From positions 124,001-188,000 of the forward strand of contig QFQF01000002.1 of the NCBI GenBank assembly GCA_003248935.1: a stretch of 64,000 nt of DNA, in the 5' to 3' direction. The notes below the pieces were generated by a model. The model did no database searches. It worked only from the letters and a program-made list of their open reading frames with translations, and had not been told where the DNA came from. Of the stretch, positions 33,020 to 42,883 are shown in pieces. The position numbers and the translations under genes are program-made. Position 1 is the stretch's first letter, and every line of letters starts with the position of its first letter. This DNA comes from Sphingobium sp. GTDB lineage: Bacteria; Pseudomonadota; Alphaproteobacteria; Sphingomonadales; Sphingomonadaceae.

Positions 33020-33050
33020 AATGGCGAAAATCAGCCATTTCTGATTGGCA
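33020..33050. promoter_or_regulatory. Putative PspF upstream activating site (overlapping inverted repeats)
   Basis: Three interlocked inverted repeats: AATGGC/GCCATT (33020-33025, 33034-33039), AATCAG/CTGATT (33029-33034, 33041-33046) and GCCA/TGGC (33034-33037, 33046-33049). They sit about 20-50 nt upstream of the -24 element. A further GCCA-TAGTT-TGGC is directly before the pspF ATG (33098-33110), which could give autoregulation. Position and symmetry fit PspF enhancer sites; binding is inferred. Confidence 0.6.
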
Positions 33051-33110
33051 GGTGTGCCCGCTGAAGACAAAGGTCTTGCGGAAGGTTGGGAAATTTCGCC
33101 ATAGTTTGGC

Positions 33111-34160
<1,050 letters not shown>

Positions 34161-34333
34161 CGGGGGCAGCGGAAACCGATGGTCGCGGCCGTCGCGTTTC
34201 ATCGAAAATTCGTTTCGGCCTCATTGGATATTCCTGTTTCAAATGGCCGCCGGGCGCTGCTAGGGCGAATGAACCTTCCGTGCGTCCGACCGTTCAGGCC
34301 GGGCGTTCCAGAACGTACCGAGGAGACTTCACC

Positions 34334-34945
34334 ATGGCCTTTGTCCTGCCCGACCTTCCCTATACGAAAGATGCCTTCGGCTCGCTCATCACGGCCGAGA
34401 CGTTCGATTTCCATCACGGCAAGCACCACAACGCCTATGTCGTGAAGGCGAACGAACTCGTCGCCGCCGATCCGTCGCTCCAGGGCAAGTCGCTCGTCGA
34501 ACTCATCAAGACCTCTAAGGGCGGTCTGTTCAACCAGGTCGGCCAGATCTGGAACCACAGCTTCTACTGGCTGGGCCTGTCGCCCACGAAGAAGGAGCCG
34601 ACCGGCAAGCTGCTCGACCTCATCAACGAGGGCTTCGGTTCGGTCGATGGCCTGATCGAGAAGCTGAAGGCGGAGGCGGTGGGCCATTTCGCCAGCGGCT
34701 GGGCGGCGCTGAACCTGAAGGACGGCAAGCTGGAGGTCACCTCCTACCATGACGCCGACTGCCCGGTGGCGCACGGCGCGACGCCGCTGTTCATCCTCGA
34801 CGTGTGGGAGCATGCCTACTACATCGACTATCGGAACGCCCGTCCGAACTATGCCGAGGCGATCCTGAAGAATGCGGTCGACTGGGACTTCGTGGCCAAG
34901 AACCTCGACGGTGAGGGCGTGAGCCGCGCCGACCAGGCCGGCTGA
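34334..34945 (+). CDS. sodB: Superoxide dismutase, iron type
   Basis: 203 residues with AGGAG before the ATG. Metal ligands are His27 (DFHHGKHHNAYV), His75 (IWNHSFYW), Asp156 and His160 (LDVWEHAYYIDY). Gln71 in GQIWNH is the second-sphere glutamine position used by iron enzymes. It converts superoxide to peroxide and oxygen in the cytoplasm. Metal preference is inferred from motifs, as cambialistic enzymes exist. A strong hairpin follows the gene. Confidence 0.96.
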   Translation: MAFVLPDLPYTKDAFGSLITAETFDFHHGKHHNAYVVKANELVAADPSLQGKSLVELIKTSKGGLFNQVGQIWNHSFYWLGLSPTKKEPTGKLLDLINEGFGSVDGLIEKLKAEAVGHFASGWAALNLKDGKLEVTSYHDADCPVAHGATPLFILDVWEHAYYIDYRNARPNYAEAILKNAVDWDFVAKNLDGEGVSRADQAG

Positions 34946-34952
34946 GGCCGAT

Positions 34953-34981
34953 GGCGGGCGCCGGTCTGTCCGGCGCCCGCC
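34953..34981. other. Strong GC hairpin after sodB, no T-run
   Basis: Perfect 12-bp stem GGCGGGCGCCGG / CCGGCGCCCGCC with loop TCTGT, beginning 8 nt after the sodB stop. Very stable, but no T-tract follows. It could protect the sodB transcript from 3' decay or cause partial termination before the downstream small gene. Confidence 0.6.
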
Positions 34982-35002
34982 CCTCAAGGGACCAAGAACA
35001 GT

Positions 35003-35206
35003 ATGAGCAAGTCAATTACCCTCACCTTCAGCGAGGACGAAGCCGAAATCCTGGTGGACGCCCTGGATTCCGATCTGGAAGGCTATGAGGATTCCGCGAA
35101 GGACGCGCGCGCGAACGGCAACCGTGCCGATGTCATCACATTTGCCGAGGCCGCCACGCGCATCAAGGCGGTGCGCGACCGGGTGCGCAAGGCGCTCGAC
35201 GCCTGA
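35003..35206 (+). CDS. Small acidic hypothetical protein, 67 residues
   Basis: Starts MSKSITLTFSEDEAEILVDALDS, probably two or three helices (IKAVRDRVRKALDA at the end). No signal peptide or membrane segment. AAGGGACC precedes the ATG. It lies 57 nt after sodB, possibly on read-through of the sodB transcript. No family recognised. Codon use is normal for the region. Confidence 0.65.
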   Translation: MSKSITLTFSEDEAEILVDALDSDLEGYEDSAKDARANGNRADVITFAEAATRIKAVRDRVRKALDA

Positions 35207-35223
35207 TCTGAACGAAGGGGGCT

Positions 35224-35865
35224 TCAGCCCTGCGGGGGCGTGGTTTCCCCGATCTCCTCGCTATCCAGTTTCTCGCCGATGTTCATCCCGTGCTTCATCA
35301 GCATCGGGATGTTCGCGGCGGCGAACAGGAACGAGATGGCGGTCACGCCCCACACCTTCACCGACAGCCATGTGTCGAAGCTGAGCGTCGCCCGCATTAC
35401 CTCGTTCAGCACCGCCATGAAGACGAAGAACAGCGCCCAGTTGCGCGACAGCTTGCGCCAGCCCTCTTCGCTCAGGCCGTCATAGGCGGCCTGCAGCAGA
35501 TATTTGAGCAGCGGCTTGCCCCGCAGCAGGCCTGCGAACAGCATCAGCGCGAAGAAGCCGTAGATGATCGTCGGTTTGATCTGGATGAACCGCTCGTCGT
35601 GGAAATAGATGGTGAGCGAGCCGAAGAACAGCACCAGCAGGGCGGACAGCCACAGCATCGGCGATACCCGGCCAAGCTTCGCGATCGACACGATGACGGC
35701 AAGGGCGATCGCCGCCATGAACACCGCCGTGCCCATGATGACGCCCAGCAGCTTGTAGGCGACGAAAAAGGCGAGCAGCGGGCCGAAGTCCAGCGCGAGG
35801 CTGAGGCTGCCGCCATGCTGCGGCGGCTTGCCCGCGGGCGTCGGGGAGGGGATGTTATCGGGCAT
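35224..35865 (-). CDS. yciB: Inner-membrane protein YciB/IspZ (septation protein A)
   Basis: 213 residues with five or six hydrophobic segments. Family motifs: LDFGPLLAFFVAYKLLGVIM, RFIQIKPTIIYGFFALMLF and RNWALFFVFMAVLNEVM. Involved in septation or envelope integrity in enterics; exact function unsettled. It overlaps the ftsY 3' end by 11 nt, making it the last gene of the dapF-mtaB-ftsY-yciB operon. Confidence 0.92.
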   Translation of the reverse strand: MPDNIPSPTPAGKPPQHGGSLSLALDFGPLLAFFVAYKLLGVIMGTAVFMAAIALAVIVSIAKLGRVSPMLWLSALLVLFFGSLTIYFHDERFIQIKPTIIYGFFALMLFAGLLRGKPLLKYLLQAAYDGLSEEGWRKLSRNWALFFVFMAVLNEVMRATLSFDTWLSVKVWGVTAISFLFAAANIPMLMKHGMNIGEKLDSEEIGETTPPQG

Positions 35866-36790
35866 AGGCTGTCCCCGCTATCGCTTTGGCCATGTCGCGC
35901 GCGTCGAACGGGCGCAAATCCTCGATCTTCTCGCCCACGCCGATGGCGTGGATCGGCAGGTGATATTTCTCCGCTGCCGCGACCAGCATGCCGCCGCGCG
36001 CCGTGCCGTCCAGCTTCGTCATGACAAGGCCGGTCACGTTCGCGACATCCTTGAACACCTCGATCTGGCTGAGCGCGTTCTGGCCGGTGGTCGCGTCCAG
36101 CACCAGCACGACGTCGTGCGGCGCGGCGGGATTGAGGCGGCCGAGTACGCGGCGAATCTTGTCCAACTCGTCCATCAGTTCGCGCTTGTTCTGGAGGCGG
36201 CCTGCGGTGTCGACGATCAGCACGTCGATGCCGGTCTCCGTCGCCTGTTTCACGGCCTCGTAGACCACACCGGCGGCATCACCGCCTTCCTTGCCTGAAA
36301 CGATGGGCACGCCCAGCCGCTCGGCCCAGACCTTGAGCTGGCCGATGGCGGCGGCGCGGAACGTGTCTCCGGCCGCCAGCATCACGCCATAGTCCTGCTC
36401 CAGGAACAGGTTGGCGAGCTTGGCGATGGTCGTCGTCTTGCCGGAACCGTTGACGCCGATGACCAGGATGACCTGCGGCCTTGGGAACGCCTCGATCTCG
36501 ATCGGGCGGGCGACCGGGGCCAGCACCTTCTCGATCTCCTCGGCGATGATCTCGCGCAGATATTCCTCGGTCAGTTCGCGGTTAAACCGTCCCTCGGCCA
36601 GCCGTTCGCGGATACGCACGGCCATGGCTGGGCCGAGGTCGGAGACGATCAGCGCCTCCTCGATCTCGTCCAGCGTCTGTTCGTCCAGCGTAGCCTTGGT
36701 GAACAGACCGGTCAGGTTGTCGCCCAGCCGGTCGGACGTGCGCTTGAGGCCGCCGAACAGCCTTTCGCGCCAGGAAGGTGTGGAACTCAT
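35855..36790 (-). CDS. ftsY: Signal recognition particle receptor FtsY
   Basis: 311 residues; the acidic A domain of the E. coli protein is absent, as is common in alphaproteobacteria. NG domain: helical N region (SWRERLFGGLKRTSDRL), then GTPase with G1 GVNGSGKTTT, DTFRAAA, G3 DTAGR and TKLDGTARGG. It docks ribosome-SRP complexes at the inner membrane; the partner ffh lies at 40888-42354. Start overlaps the mtaB stop (ATGA). Confidence 0.97.
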   Translation of the reverse strand: MSSTPSWRERLFGGLKRTSDRLGDNLTGLFTKATLDEQTLDEIEEALIVSDLGPAMAVRIRERLAEGRFNRELTEEYLREIIAEEIEKVLAPVARPIEIEAFPRPQVILVIGVNGSGKTTTIAKLANLFLEQDYGVMLAAGDTFRAAAIGQLKVWAERLGVPIVSGKEGGDAAGVVYEAVKQATETGIDVLIVDTAGRLQNKRELMDELDKIRRVLGRLNPAAPHDVVLVLDATTGQNALSQIEVFKDVANVTGLVMTKLDGTARGGMLVAAAEKYHLPIHAIGVGEKIEDLRPFDARDMAKAIAGTAYAR

Positions 36791-38040
36791 GCCGCCTCTT
36801 GGGCGATCAGGACGCCATTCTCAAGGCTTCCGATGGTTGCCGCGTGGATTTCTCCGGCCGGGCGGCCGTGGGGAAAGCGGACAGGCGCGAAGTTTTCCGC
36901 ATGGCCGCTAAGGCCGTCGCGCTCGACCAGAACGTTCTGGTGCGTGCCGACCAGCGATCGGAGCCAGGCCGAGCGCTCCTGTGCGCAGGCCTCACGCAGA
37001 CGCGCGGCGCGGGCCTTGACCTCCGCGCGGTCGACCTGCGGCATCCGCGCGGCAGGGGTGCCGGTGCGCGGCGAATAGGGGAACACATGGCCGTGAACGA
37101 TGCCGCATTCGCGGACCAGTGCGAGACTGCTCGCGAACATTTCCTCCGTTTCGGTGGGAAAGCCGGCGATGATATCGGCGCCGATGCTCACGTCCGGCCG
37201 CTGCGCGCGGATGCGTTCGACGATCCGGATGGCGTCGGCGCGGCCATGGCGGCGCTTCATGCGTTTCAGGATCATGTCGTCGCCAGACTGGAGGGAGAGG
37301 TGAAGGTGCGGCATCACGCGGGGCGCGTTGCACAGCAGGTCTTCCAGCCGCTCGTCGATCTCTACGCTGTCGATGGACGACAGGCGCAGCCGGGGCAGGG
37401 CGGGGACGGCGTTCAGCACACGCTCCACCAAGCTGCCGAGCGATGGGCTGCCGGGCAGGTCTGCGCCGTAGGATGTGACGTCGACCCCGGTCATCACGAC
37501 CTCCCGATGGCCTTGATCCACCAGTGCGCGGATCGCATCGATGACAGCGCCCGCGGGTGCCGAGCGGCTGTTCCCCCGGCCGTAGGGAATGACGCAGAAG
37601 GTGCAGCGATGATCGCAGCCATTCTGCACCTCCACGAAGGCGCGGGCATGTTCGGAGAAGGCGGAGACGAGATGCGGGGCGGTGTCGCGCACGGCCATGA
37701 TGTCCGACACGCGGACTCGCGCGTCCAGCGGATGCTCCGCTCGCATGAAGGCATTCGGCTCCATCTTTTCCCGGTTGCCCACCACCTGCGCCACTTCCGG
37801 CATGGCGGCGAACATTGCGGGATCGGTCTGCGCCGCGCAGCCGGTGACGACGATCCGGGCGTCGGGGCGGGCGCGGTGGGCGCGGCGGATCGCCTGACGG
37901 GTCTGACGTACGGCCTCCGCCGTGACGGCGCAGCTGTTGACGATGACGAGGTCGTCTTGATCGGCCGCGAGCGTCCGCATCGCCTCGCTCTCCGCTATGT
38001 TGAGGCGGCACCCGAGCGTGATGAGTTCCGGCCCGACCAT
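36787..38040 (-). CDS. mtaB: tRNA t6A37 methylthiotransferase MtaB (radical SAM)
   Basis: 417 residues from MVGPELITLG. The UPF0004 cluster-binding cysteines are Cys11, Cys37 and Cys68; the radical-SAM cluster C-x3-C-x2-C is Cys142, Cys146 and Cys149 (NGCDHRCTFC). A C-terminal TRAM-like end follows. It converts t6A37 of ANN-decoding tRNAs to ms2t6A. Start was chosen from the family N-terminus; it begins 8 nt after dapF. Overlap with ftsY shows operon membership. Confidence 0.93.
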   Translation of the reverse strand: MVGPELITLGCRLNIAESEAMRTLAADQDDLVIVNSCAVTAEAVRQTRQAIRRAHRARPDARIVVTGCAAQTDPAMFAAMPEVAQVVGNREKMEPNAFMRAEHPLDARVRVSDIMAVRDTAPHLVSAFSEHARAFVEVQNGCDHRCTFCVIPYGRGNSRSAPAGAVIDAIRALVDQGHREVVMTGVDVTSYGADLPGSPSLGSLVERVLNAVPALPRLRLSSIDSVEIDERLEDLLCNAPRVMPHLHLSLQSGDDMILKRMKRRHGRADAIRIVERIRAQRPDVSIGADIIAGFPTETEEMFASSLALVRECGIVHGHVFPYSPRTGTPAARMPQVDRAEVKARAARLREACAQERSAWLRSLVGTHQNVLVERDGLSGHAENFAPVRFPHGRPAGEIHAATIGSLENGVLIAQEAA

Positions 38041-38048
38041 GGGGGCGA

Positions 38049-38855
38049 TCAGAAGCGGTCCCAGTCCGCTTCGCCGTCGAACACATGTGTCGCAGGTCCC
38101 GACATGCGGATCGTGCCGCCGGGCCGCCAGTCGATGACCAGATCGCCGCCAGGCAGGCTGACGGTGACGGGCCCGTCGGCAAGGTCGCGGCGGATGGCGG
38201 CGACGGCGGTTGCGCAGGCGCCCGTGCCGCAGGCGCGGGTCAGGCCGGCGCCCCGTTCCCATACGGTCAACTGGATATGGTGACGCGACAGAAGCCGCGC
38301 GAAGTTCACGTTGACGCGCGCCGGGAACAGCGGGTCGGTCTCGATCAGGGCGCCGAGTCCGGCGGCATCATCGCCCTGCGGCGTGTCGTCTCCGAAAAAG
38401 ACGACGTGCGGGTTGCCGACATTGACCGCGCTGGGACCGGACAGCGTATCCCATCCCACCGGCATCACCAGCGTATCCATCGCATAGGCAAGCGGAATGT
38501 CCTGCCATTCGAAGCGGGGCGGCCCCATGTCGACAGTCGCGCCGCCGTCGGTCAGCGCTGCGTCGAGCAGTCCGGCCTTCGTTTCGATCAGCGCGTCGCG
38601 ACCGAGGAACAGGGGAATGCAGCGCGTCGCATTGCCGCACGCTTCCACCTCGCTGCCGTCGGCGTTGAAGATGCGCATCTTCACGTCGGCGGCGTCGGAT
38701 GGTTCAATGAGGATGAGCTGGTCGCAGCCGATGCCCGCATGGCGGTCCGCTATGGCGCGGGCGCGCGCCTCCGGCATCGCCAGCGGCGTCGAACGCGCGT
38801 CGATCACGACGAAGTCGTTACCGAGGCCGTGCATCTTGGAAAAGCGACCATGCAT
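38049..38855 (-). CDS. dapF: Diaminopimelate epimerase
   Basis: 268 residues. The two active-site cysteines are Cys73 (EACGNATRC) and Cys209 (RACGTGAC). It isomerises LL- to meso-diaminopimelate for lysine and peptidoglycan synthesis. The N-terminus GRFSKMHGLGNDFVVIDA is typical. First gene of the leftward dapF-mtaB-ftsY-yciB operon; an upstream gap of about 60 nt separates it from the GGDEF-EAL gene, also leftward. Confidence 0.97.
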   Translation of the reverse strand: MHGRFSKMHGLGNDFVVIDARSTPLAMPEARARAIADRHAGIGCDQLILIEPSDAADVKMRIFNADGSEVEACGNATRCIPLFLGRDALIETKAGLLDAALTDGGATVDMGPPRFEWQDIPLAYAMDTLVMPVGWDTLSGPSAVNVGNPHVVFFGDDTPQGDDAAGLGALIETDPLFPARVNVNFARLLSRHHIQLTVWERGAGLTRACGTGACATAVAAIRRDLADGPVTVSLPGGDLVIDWRPGGTIRMSGPATHVFDGEADWDRF

Positions 38856-38917
38856 AGGCGCGCGATGTAGTGCGCGCGCGATGCGCTGTCCACCTGCGGC
38901 GCCGCAATTGCCGGGGG

Positions 38918-40591
38918 TCAGGCGCCGGGCGCGGCGCGGCGCGGAGGCGACGGGCCGGCGGCGGGAGCCGGTGCCTCATCGGTGTCAAGGTCGGGCATGT
39001 CCAGCGCGCCGGTGGCCGCCGTCCCGTTGGCCAGCATGTCGCGTTCGGCCAGCAGGCGGCGGGCATCCTCGACCGTCATCGGCTTGCCGAAATGCCAGCC
39101 CTGCCCCTTGGCAAGGCCCAGCGACAGCAATTGGCGTTCGATATCCTCGCTCTCGATCCCCTCGGCGGTGACCGGCAGGCCCAGGCTCTCGCCCAGACGC
39201 GCGATCGCCTGCACGATCGCGGCGCTCTCGCTGTTGCGGCTCATCGAGATGACGAAGCTGCGGTCGATCTTGATCCGGTCGAAGGGCAGCGCGCGCAGGT
39301 GCGCGAGGCTGCTGTACCCCGTGCCGAAATCGTCGAGCGCGATGCGGATGCCCTGGTTTTTCAGGCTCGCGATGATCGTCTGTGCCAGGCTCAGATTATC
39401 GTAGAGCGAGGTTTCGGTGATCTCGACCTCCAGCCTGCTCGGCGGGAAGCCGGTTTCCGTCAGCAGCTTCAACAGCTTCTGGCTGAACCACGGGTCGCGC
39501 AGCTGGGTCGGGGAAATGTTGACGGAAAGGGTTAGGGTCGAATCCCACAGGGCCGCGTCGGCGAACGCGCGGCGCATCACGGCGAAGGACAGGGCGCCGA
39601 TCATGCCGGTCTCCTCCGCGATCGGGATGAAGCTTTCCGGCGAGACGAGGCCGAGCGTCGGGCTCTCCCAGCGCGCCAGCATCTCGAAGCCCAGCAGGCG
39701 TCCGGTCGTCAGGTCGACCTGCTGTTCGTAATAGGGCACGAATTCGTTGGCGGCGATGCCCTTGCGCATCCCGACTTCAAGCACGTTGCGTTCGTGCAGC
39801 GTCTTTTCCATGTCCGGTTCGAACCAGCAATGGCGGTTCCGGCCGGAATTCTTGGCCGCATACATGGCGATGTCGGCCCGACGCAGCAGCTTGTCCATCG
39901 TGTCGCCATCAGCGTCCGAGCGCGCGACGCCGAGGGACGTGCTGATGTTCAGCTCCCCATCCAGATAGTCGACGGGCTGGGTGATGGCATGGACCATCGC
40001 CTCCGCCAGCGTATCGACGTCGCCGGTCTCGTCACTTTCGAACGGGCAGGCGCAGGCGAACTCGTCGCCGCCGAGTCGGGCAACCAGCGCCGCGTCGGGC
40101 ATGGCGTCATGGATGCGCTGCGCGACCGCCTTCAGCATCATGTCGCCCGCGGCATGGCCGTGCAGGTCGTTGACCGTCTTGAAATGATCAAGGTCGAGCA
40201 TCATCAGCGCGACCGGGCGCCCTTCCGCGCGGGTCAGGGCGACCATCGCCGCGCCCTTCTCCTCAAAGGTCCGGCGGTTGTAGAAGCCGGTCAGCGGATC
40301 GGTTTCCGCAAGGCGGCGGGCGCATTCCTCGGCTTCCTTGCGTTGCTGGACCTCGATCAGGAGATCGCGATAGCGGCGATAGCCGAAGAGGATGAGCGCG
40401 ATATTCAGCAGCATGGCGGTCGCGAGCAACTGCTCGGCGCCCTGACCCATCCCCAATATGCCCTGTATGGCATTGGACACGGTCTTGCCGCCGGTCCAGA
40501 CGAACAGGAGCGATGCGGCAAGCACGATAGCACCCGTCAGCGTATCCTGACGAACGATCTCCCGTTTTGCCGATATTGGCTGCTCGCCCAT
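38918..40591 (-). CDS. Membrane GGDEF-EAL cyclic-di-GMP enzyme
   Basis: 557 residues. Two hydrophobic segments (about 20-36 and 54-71) anchor it to the inner membrane without a clear sensor domain. The GGDEF domain (about 95-255) has the intact motif LGGDEF. The EAL domain (about 265-515) reads EML in place of EAL but keeps DDFGTGYSS, KIDRSFV, NISPTQL and TAEGIES, so phosphodiesterase activity remains plausible. It could make or break c-di-GMP. Proline/alanine-rich tail at the C-terminus. Confidence 0.92.
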   Translation of the reverse strand: MGEQPISAKREIVRQDTLTGAIVLAASLLFVWTGGKTVSNAIQGILGMGQGAEQLLATAMLLNIALILFGYRRYRDLLIEVQQRKEAEECARRLAETDPLTGFYNRRTFEEKGAAMVALTRAEGRPVALMMLDLDHFKTVNDLHGHAAGDMMLKAVAQRIHDAMPDAALVARLGGDEFACACPFESDETGDVDTLAEAMVHAITQPVDYLDGELNISTSLGVARSDADGDTMDKLLRRADIAMYAAKNSGRNRHCWFEPDMEKTLHERNVLEVGMRKGIAANEFVPYYEQQVDLTTGRLLGFEMLARWESPTLGLVSPESFIPIAEETGMIGALSFAVMRRAFADAALWDSTLTLSVNISPTQLRDPWFSQKLLKLLTETGFPPSRLEVEITETSLYDNLSLAQTIIASLKNQGIRIALDDFGTGYSSLAHLRALPFDRIKIDRSFVISMSRNSESAAIVQAIARLGESLGLPVTAEGIESEDIERQLLSLGLAKGQGWHFGKPMTVEDARRLLAERDMLANGTAATGALDMPDLDTDEAPAPAAGPSPPRRAAPGA

Positions 40592-40887
40592 TGTTTGGCG
40601 TATCTTTCGTGCTGCGTGACCCGTTTCCTTATCGCAACGGATGGGTTGATATCGGGTAAACCCTCCGGAATGGCGCTTTCGTGACCCCCGGCTTGCATGT
40701 TCGGGCGTCCTGCCCTAATGAGCGCGCTGCATCGCTGGTCCCTGGGTCGGCGAGTCCTGAACACATCCGATGGGTCACGACTGTCCACGGATAGGCGCTG
40801 GTCGGCGAGGTTTCGCCCACCGGCGCGTTCGTCGTTCCGGATATGCAAGGCAGTGTGCCGGGGTTCCGGCGGGTTTTTGAGGTGACG
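40592..40887 (+). other. Gap between the GGDEF-EAL gene and ffh
   Basis: About 296 nt, divergent start region. A reading frame extends ffh upstream to 40843, but the family start is the ATG at 40888. I looked for the 4.5S/SRP RNA hallmark (GGAAGGAAGCAGCC) and did not find it. No terminator or clear promoter seen. Confidence 0.5.
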
Positions 40888-42354
40888 ATGTTCGACTCTC
40901 TCAGCGATCGCCTTGGCGGCGTGTTCGAAAAGCTTCGGGGGCGCGGCGCGCTGACCGAGGCCGACGTGCGCGCGGCGATGCGGGAAGTGCGCGTCGCGCT
41001 GCTGGAAGCCGACGTCGCCCTGCCGGTCGTCCGCGAATTCGTCGACAAGGTGACCGAGGAGGCCGTCGGCCAGAACGTGCTGCGTTCGGTGACGCCGGGC
41101 CAGATGGTCGTGAAGATCGTCAACGACGCCCTGACCGAGATGCTTGGCGCCGAAGCGTCCGAGCTGATGATCGAGGTGACGCCCCCGGCGGTCATCATGA
41201 TGGTCGGCCTTCAGGGTTCGGGCAAGACGACCAGCACGGCGAAGATCGCCAAGCGGCTGAAGGAAAAGAGCCGCAAGAAGGTGCTGATGGCGTCGCTCGA
41301 TGTCCAGCGTCCGGCGGCGCAGGAGCAACTGGCCGTGCTCGGTACCCAGGCCGAGGTCGCGACCCTGCCGATCGTTCCGGGGCAGCAGCCGGTCGACATC
41401 GCCCGCCGCGCGCTTCAGTCCGCGAAGCTTCAGGGCTTCGACGTGGTCATGCTCGACACCGCCGGCCGTCTGCACGTCGATCAGGCGCTGATGGACGAGA
41501 TGAAGGCGGTGGCGGAGGTTTCCAACCCGCACGAAATCCTGCTCGTCGTCGACTCGCTGACCGGTCAGGACGCGGTCAACGTCGCGCAGAGCTTCACCGC
41601 GCAGGTGCCGCTGACCGGTGTGGTCCTGACCCGCATGGACGGCGATGCCCGGGGTGGCGCGGCGCTGTCGATGCGCGCCGTCACCGGCCGTCCGATCAAG
41701 TTTGCCGGTGTCGGCGAAAAGCTGGACGCGATCGAGCCTTTCCATCCCTCGCGCGTCGCCAACCGTATTCTGGGCATGGGCGACGTCGTCAGCCTGGTCG
41801 AGAAGGCGGCCGAGACGATCGACGCCGAGGAGGCCGACAAGCTCGCCAAGAAGATGGCGAAGGGTCAGTTCGACATGAACGACCTGCGCGCACAGCTGAA
41901 CCAGATGCGCCGCATGGGCGGTCTGGGCGCGCTGGCAGGCATGATCCCCGGCCTCAAGAAGGCGCAGGCGGCGATGGCGTCGAGCGGTGCGAACGACAAG
42001 ACGCTGCTCCATCTCGACGCGATGATCGGGTCGATGACGCCCAAGGAGCGGGATAAGCCCGCCCTGATCAACGCCAAGCGGAAGATCCGCATCGCGAAGG
42101 GCTCCGGCACCACGGTGCAGGAAGTCAACCGCCTCCTGAAGATGCATCAGGAGATGGAAACGGCGATGAAGAAGATCCGTAAGATGGGCGGCCTCAAGGG
42201 TCTGGGCAAGCTGTTCGCGGGCGGTGGCCTGGGCGGTGCGCTGGGTGGCCTTGGCGGCCCGGGCGGCATGCCCGGCGGCGGCGGGCTTCCGGGGCTTCCC
42301 GGCGGCGATATGCCGAAGCTTCCGCCGGGCTTCGAGAAATTCATGAAGAAGTAG
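40888..42354 (+). CDS. ffh: Signal recognition particle protein Ffh
   Basis: 488 residues. N domain (FDSLSDRLGGVFEKLRGRG), GTPase G domain with GLQGSGKTTST, DVQRPAAQEQL, DTAGR and TRMDGDARGG, and a methionine-rich M domain (MRRMGGLGALAGMIPG, MTPKERDKP) that binds signal sequences and SRP RNA. It ends in a long glycine-rich tail (LGGALGGLGGPGG) and EKFMKK. ATG is preceded by GAGGTGACG. It leads the rpsP-rimM-trmD-rplS group, 49 nt away. Confidence 0.97.
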   Translation: MFDSLSDRLGGVFEKLRGRGALTEADVRAAMREVRVALLEADVALPVVREFVDKVTEEAVGQNVLRSVTPGQMVVKIVNDALTEMLGAEASELMIEVTPPAVIMMVGLQGSGKTTSTAKIAKRLKEKSRKKVLMASLDVQRPAAQEQLAVLGTQAEVATLPIVPGQQPVDIARRALQSAKLQGFDVVMLDTAGRLHVDQALMDEMKAVAEVSNPHEILLVVDSLTGQDAVNVAQSFTAQVPLTGVVLTRMDGDARGGAALSMRAVTGRPIKFAGVGEKLDAIEPFHPSRVANRILGMGDVVSLVEKAAETIDAEEADKLAKKMAKGQFDMNDLRAQLNQMRRMGGLGALAGMIPGLKKAQAAMASSGANDKTLLHLDAMIGSMTPKERDKPALINAKRKIRIAKGSGTTVQEVNRLLKMHQEMETAMKKIRKMGGLKGLGKLFAGGGLGGALGGLGGPGGMPGGGGLPGLPGGDMPKLPPGFEKFMKK

Positions 42355-42403
42355 TTTTAGTTCAATTTTATCGTTTGAGTTCAGAAAGGTAAGGTTCGGT
42401 TAC

Positions 42404-42880
42404 ATGGCAACTTCCATTCGTCTGTCGCGTGGCGGCTCCAAGAAGCGCCCCTTCTACAAGATCGTCGTCACCGACAGCCGCTCGCCCCGCGACGGCAAGT
42501 TCATCGAGCGCATCGGCAGCTATAACCCGCTGCTCGCGAAGACCGACGAGAAGCGCGTGATCGTCGACGTCGAGCGCGCCAAGCACTGGATTTCGGTGGG
42601 CGCGCAGCCGACCGACCGTGTCGCCCGTTTCTTCGACGCCGCCGGTGTCAAGGAGCGCGCAGCGCGCAGCAACCCGAACAAGGGTGAGCCGGGCCAGAAG
42701 GCGAAGGATCGCGCCGAGGAGCGCGCCGCCAAGATCGCCGAGGCCGAAGAGGCTGCGAAGGCTGCCGCTGAAGCCGCTGCCGCACCGGTCGAAGAGCCCG
42801 TGGCTGAAGAGCCTGCTGCCGAAGTGCCGGCGGAAGAGCCTGCCGCTGAAGCATCGGCGGAAGAGCAGGCCGAGGGCTGA
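42404..42880 (+). CDS. rpsP: 30S ribosomal protein S16 with acidic/alanine-rich tail
   Basis: 158 residues against about 80-90 for the S16 core. The core (1-80) is typical: SIRLSRGGSKKRPFYKIVVTDSRSPRDGKFIERIGSY split over the first 40 residues, then WISVGAQPTDRVARFF. From about residue 85 an Ala/Glu tail with repeated VAEEPAAEVP-type units follows, probably disordered. S16 assembles the 30S 5' domain. Start of the rpsP-rimM-trmD-rplS operon, as in most bacteria. Confidence 0.96.
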   Translation: MATSIRLSRGGSKKRPFYKIVVTDSRSPRDGKFIERIGSYNPLLAKTDEKRVIVDVERAKHWISVGAQPTDRVARFFDAAGVKERAARSNPNKGEPGQKAKDRAEERAAKIAEAEEAAKAAAEAAAAPVEEPVAEEPAAEVPAEEPAAEASAEEQAEG

Positions 42881-42883
42881 TCC

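Noticed and set aside
38918..40591. EML in place of EAL taken as an inactive phosphodiesterase
   Set aside because: The catalytic Glu is kept and other motifs (DDFGTGYSS, KIDRSFV, TAEGIES) are intact, so inactivity cannot be claimed.
40592..40887. Possible 4.5S/SRP RNA upstream of ffh
   Set aside because: The invariant GGAAGGAAGCAGCC loop sequence is not present.
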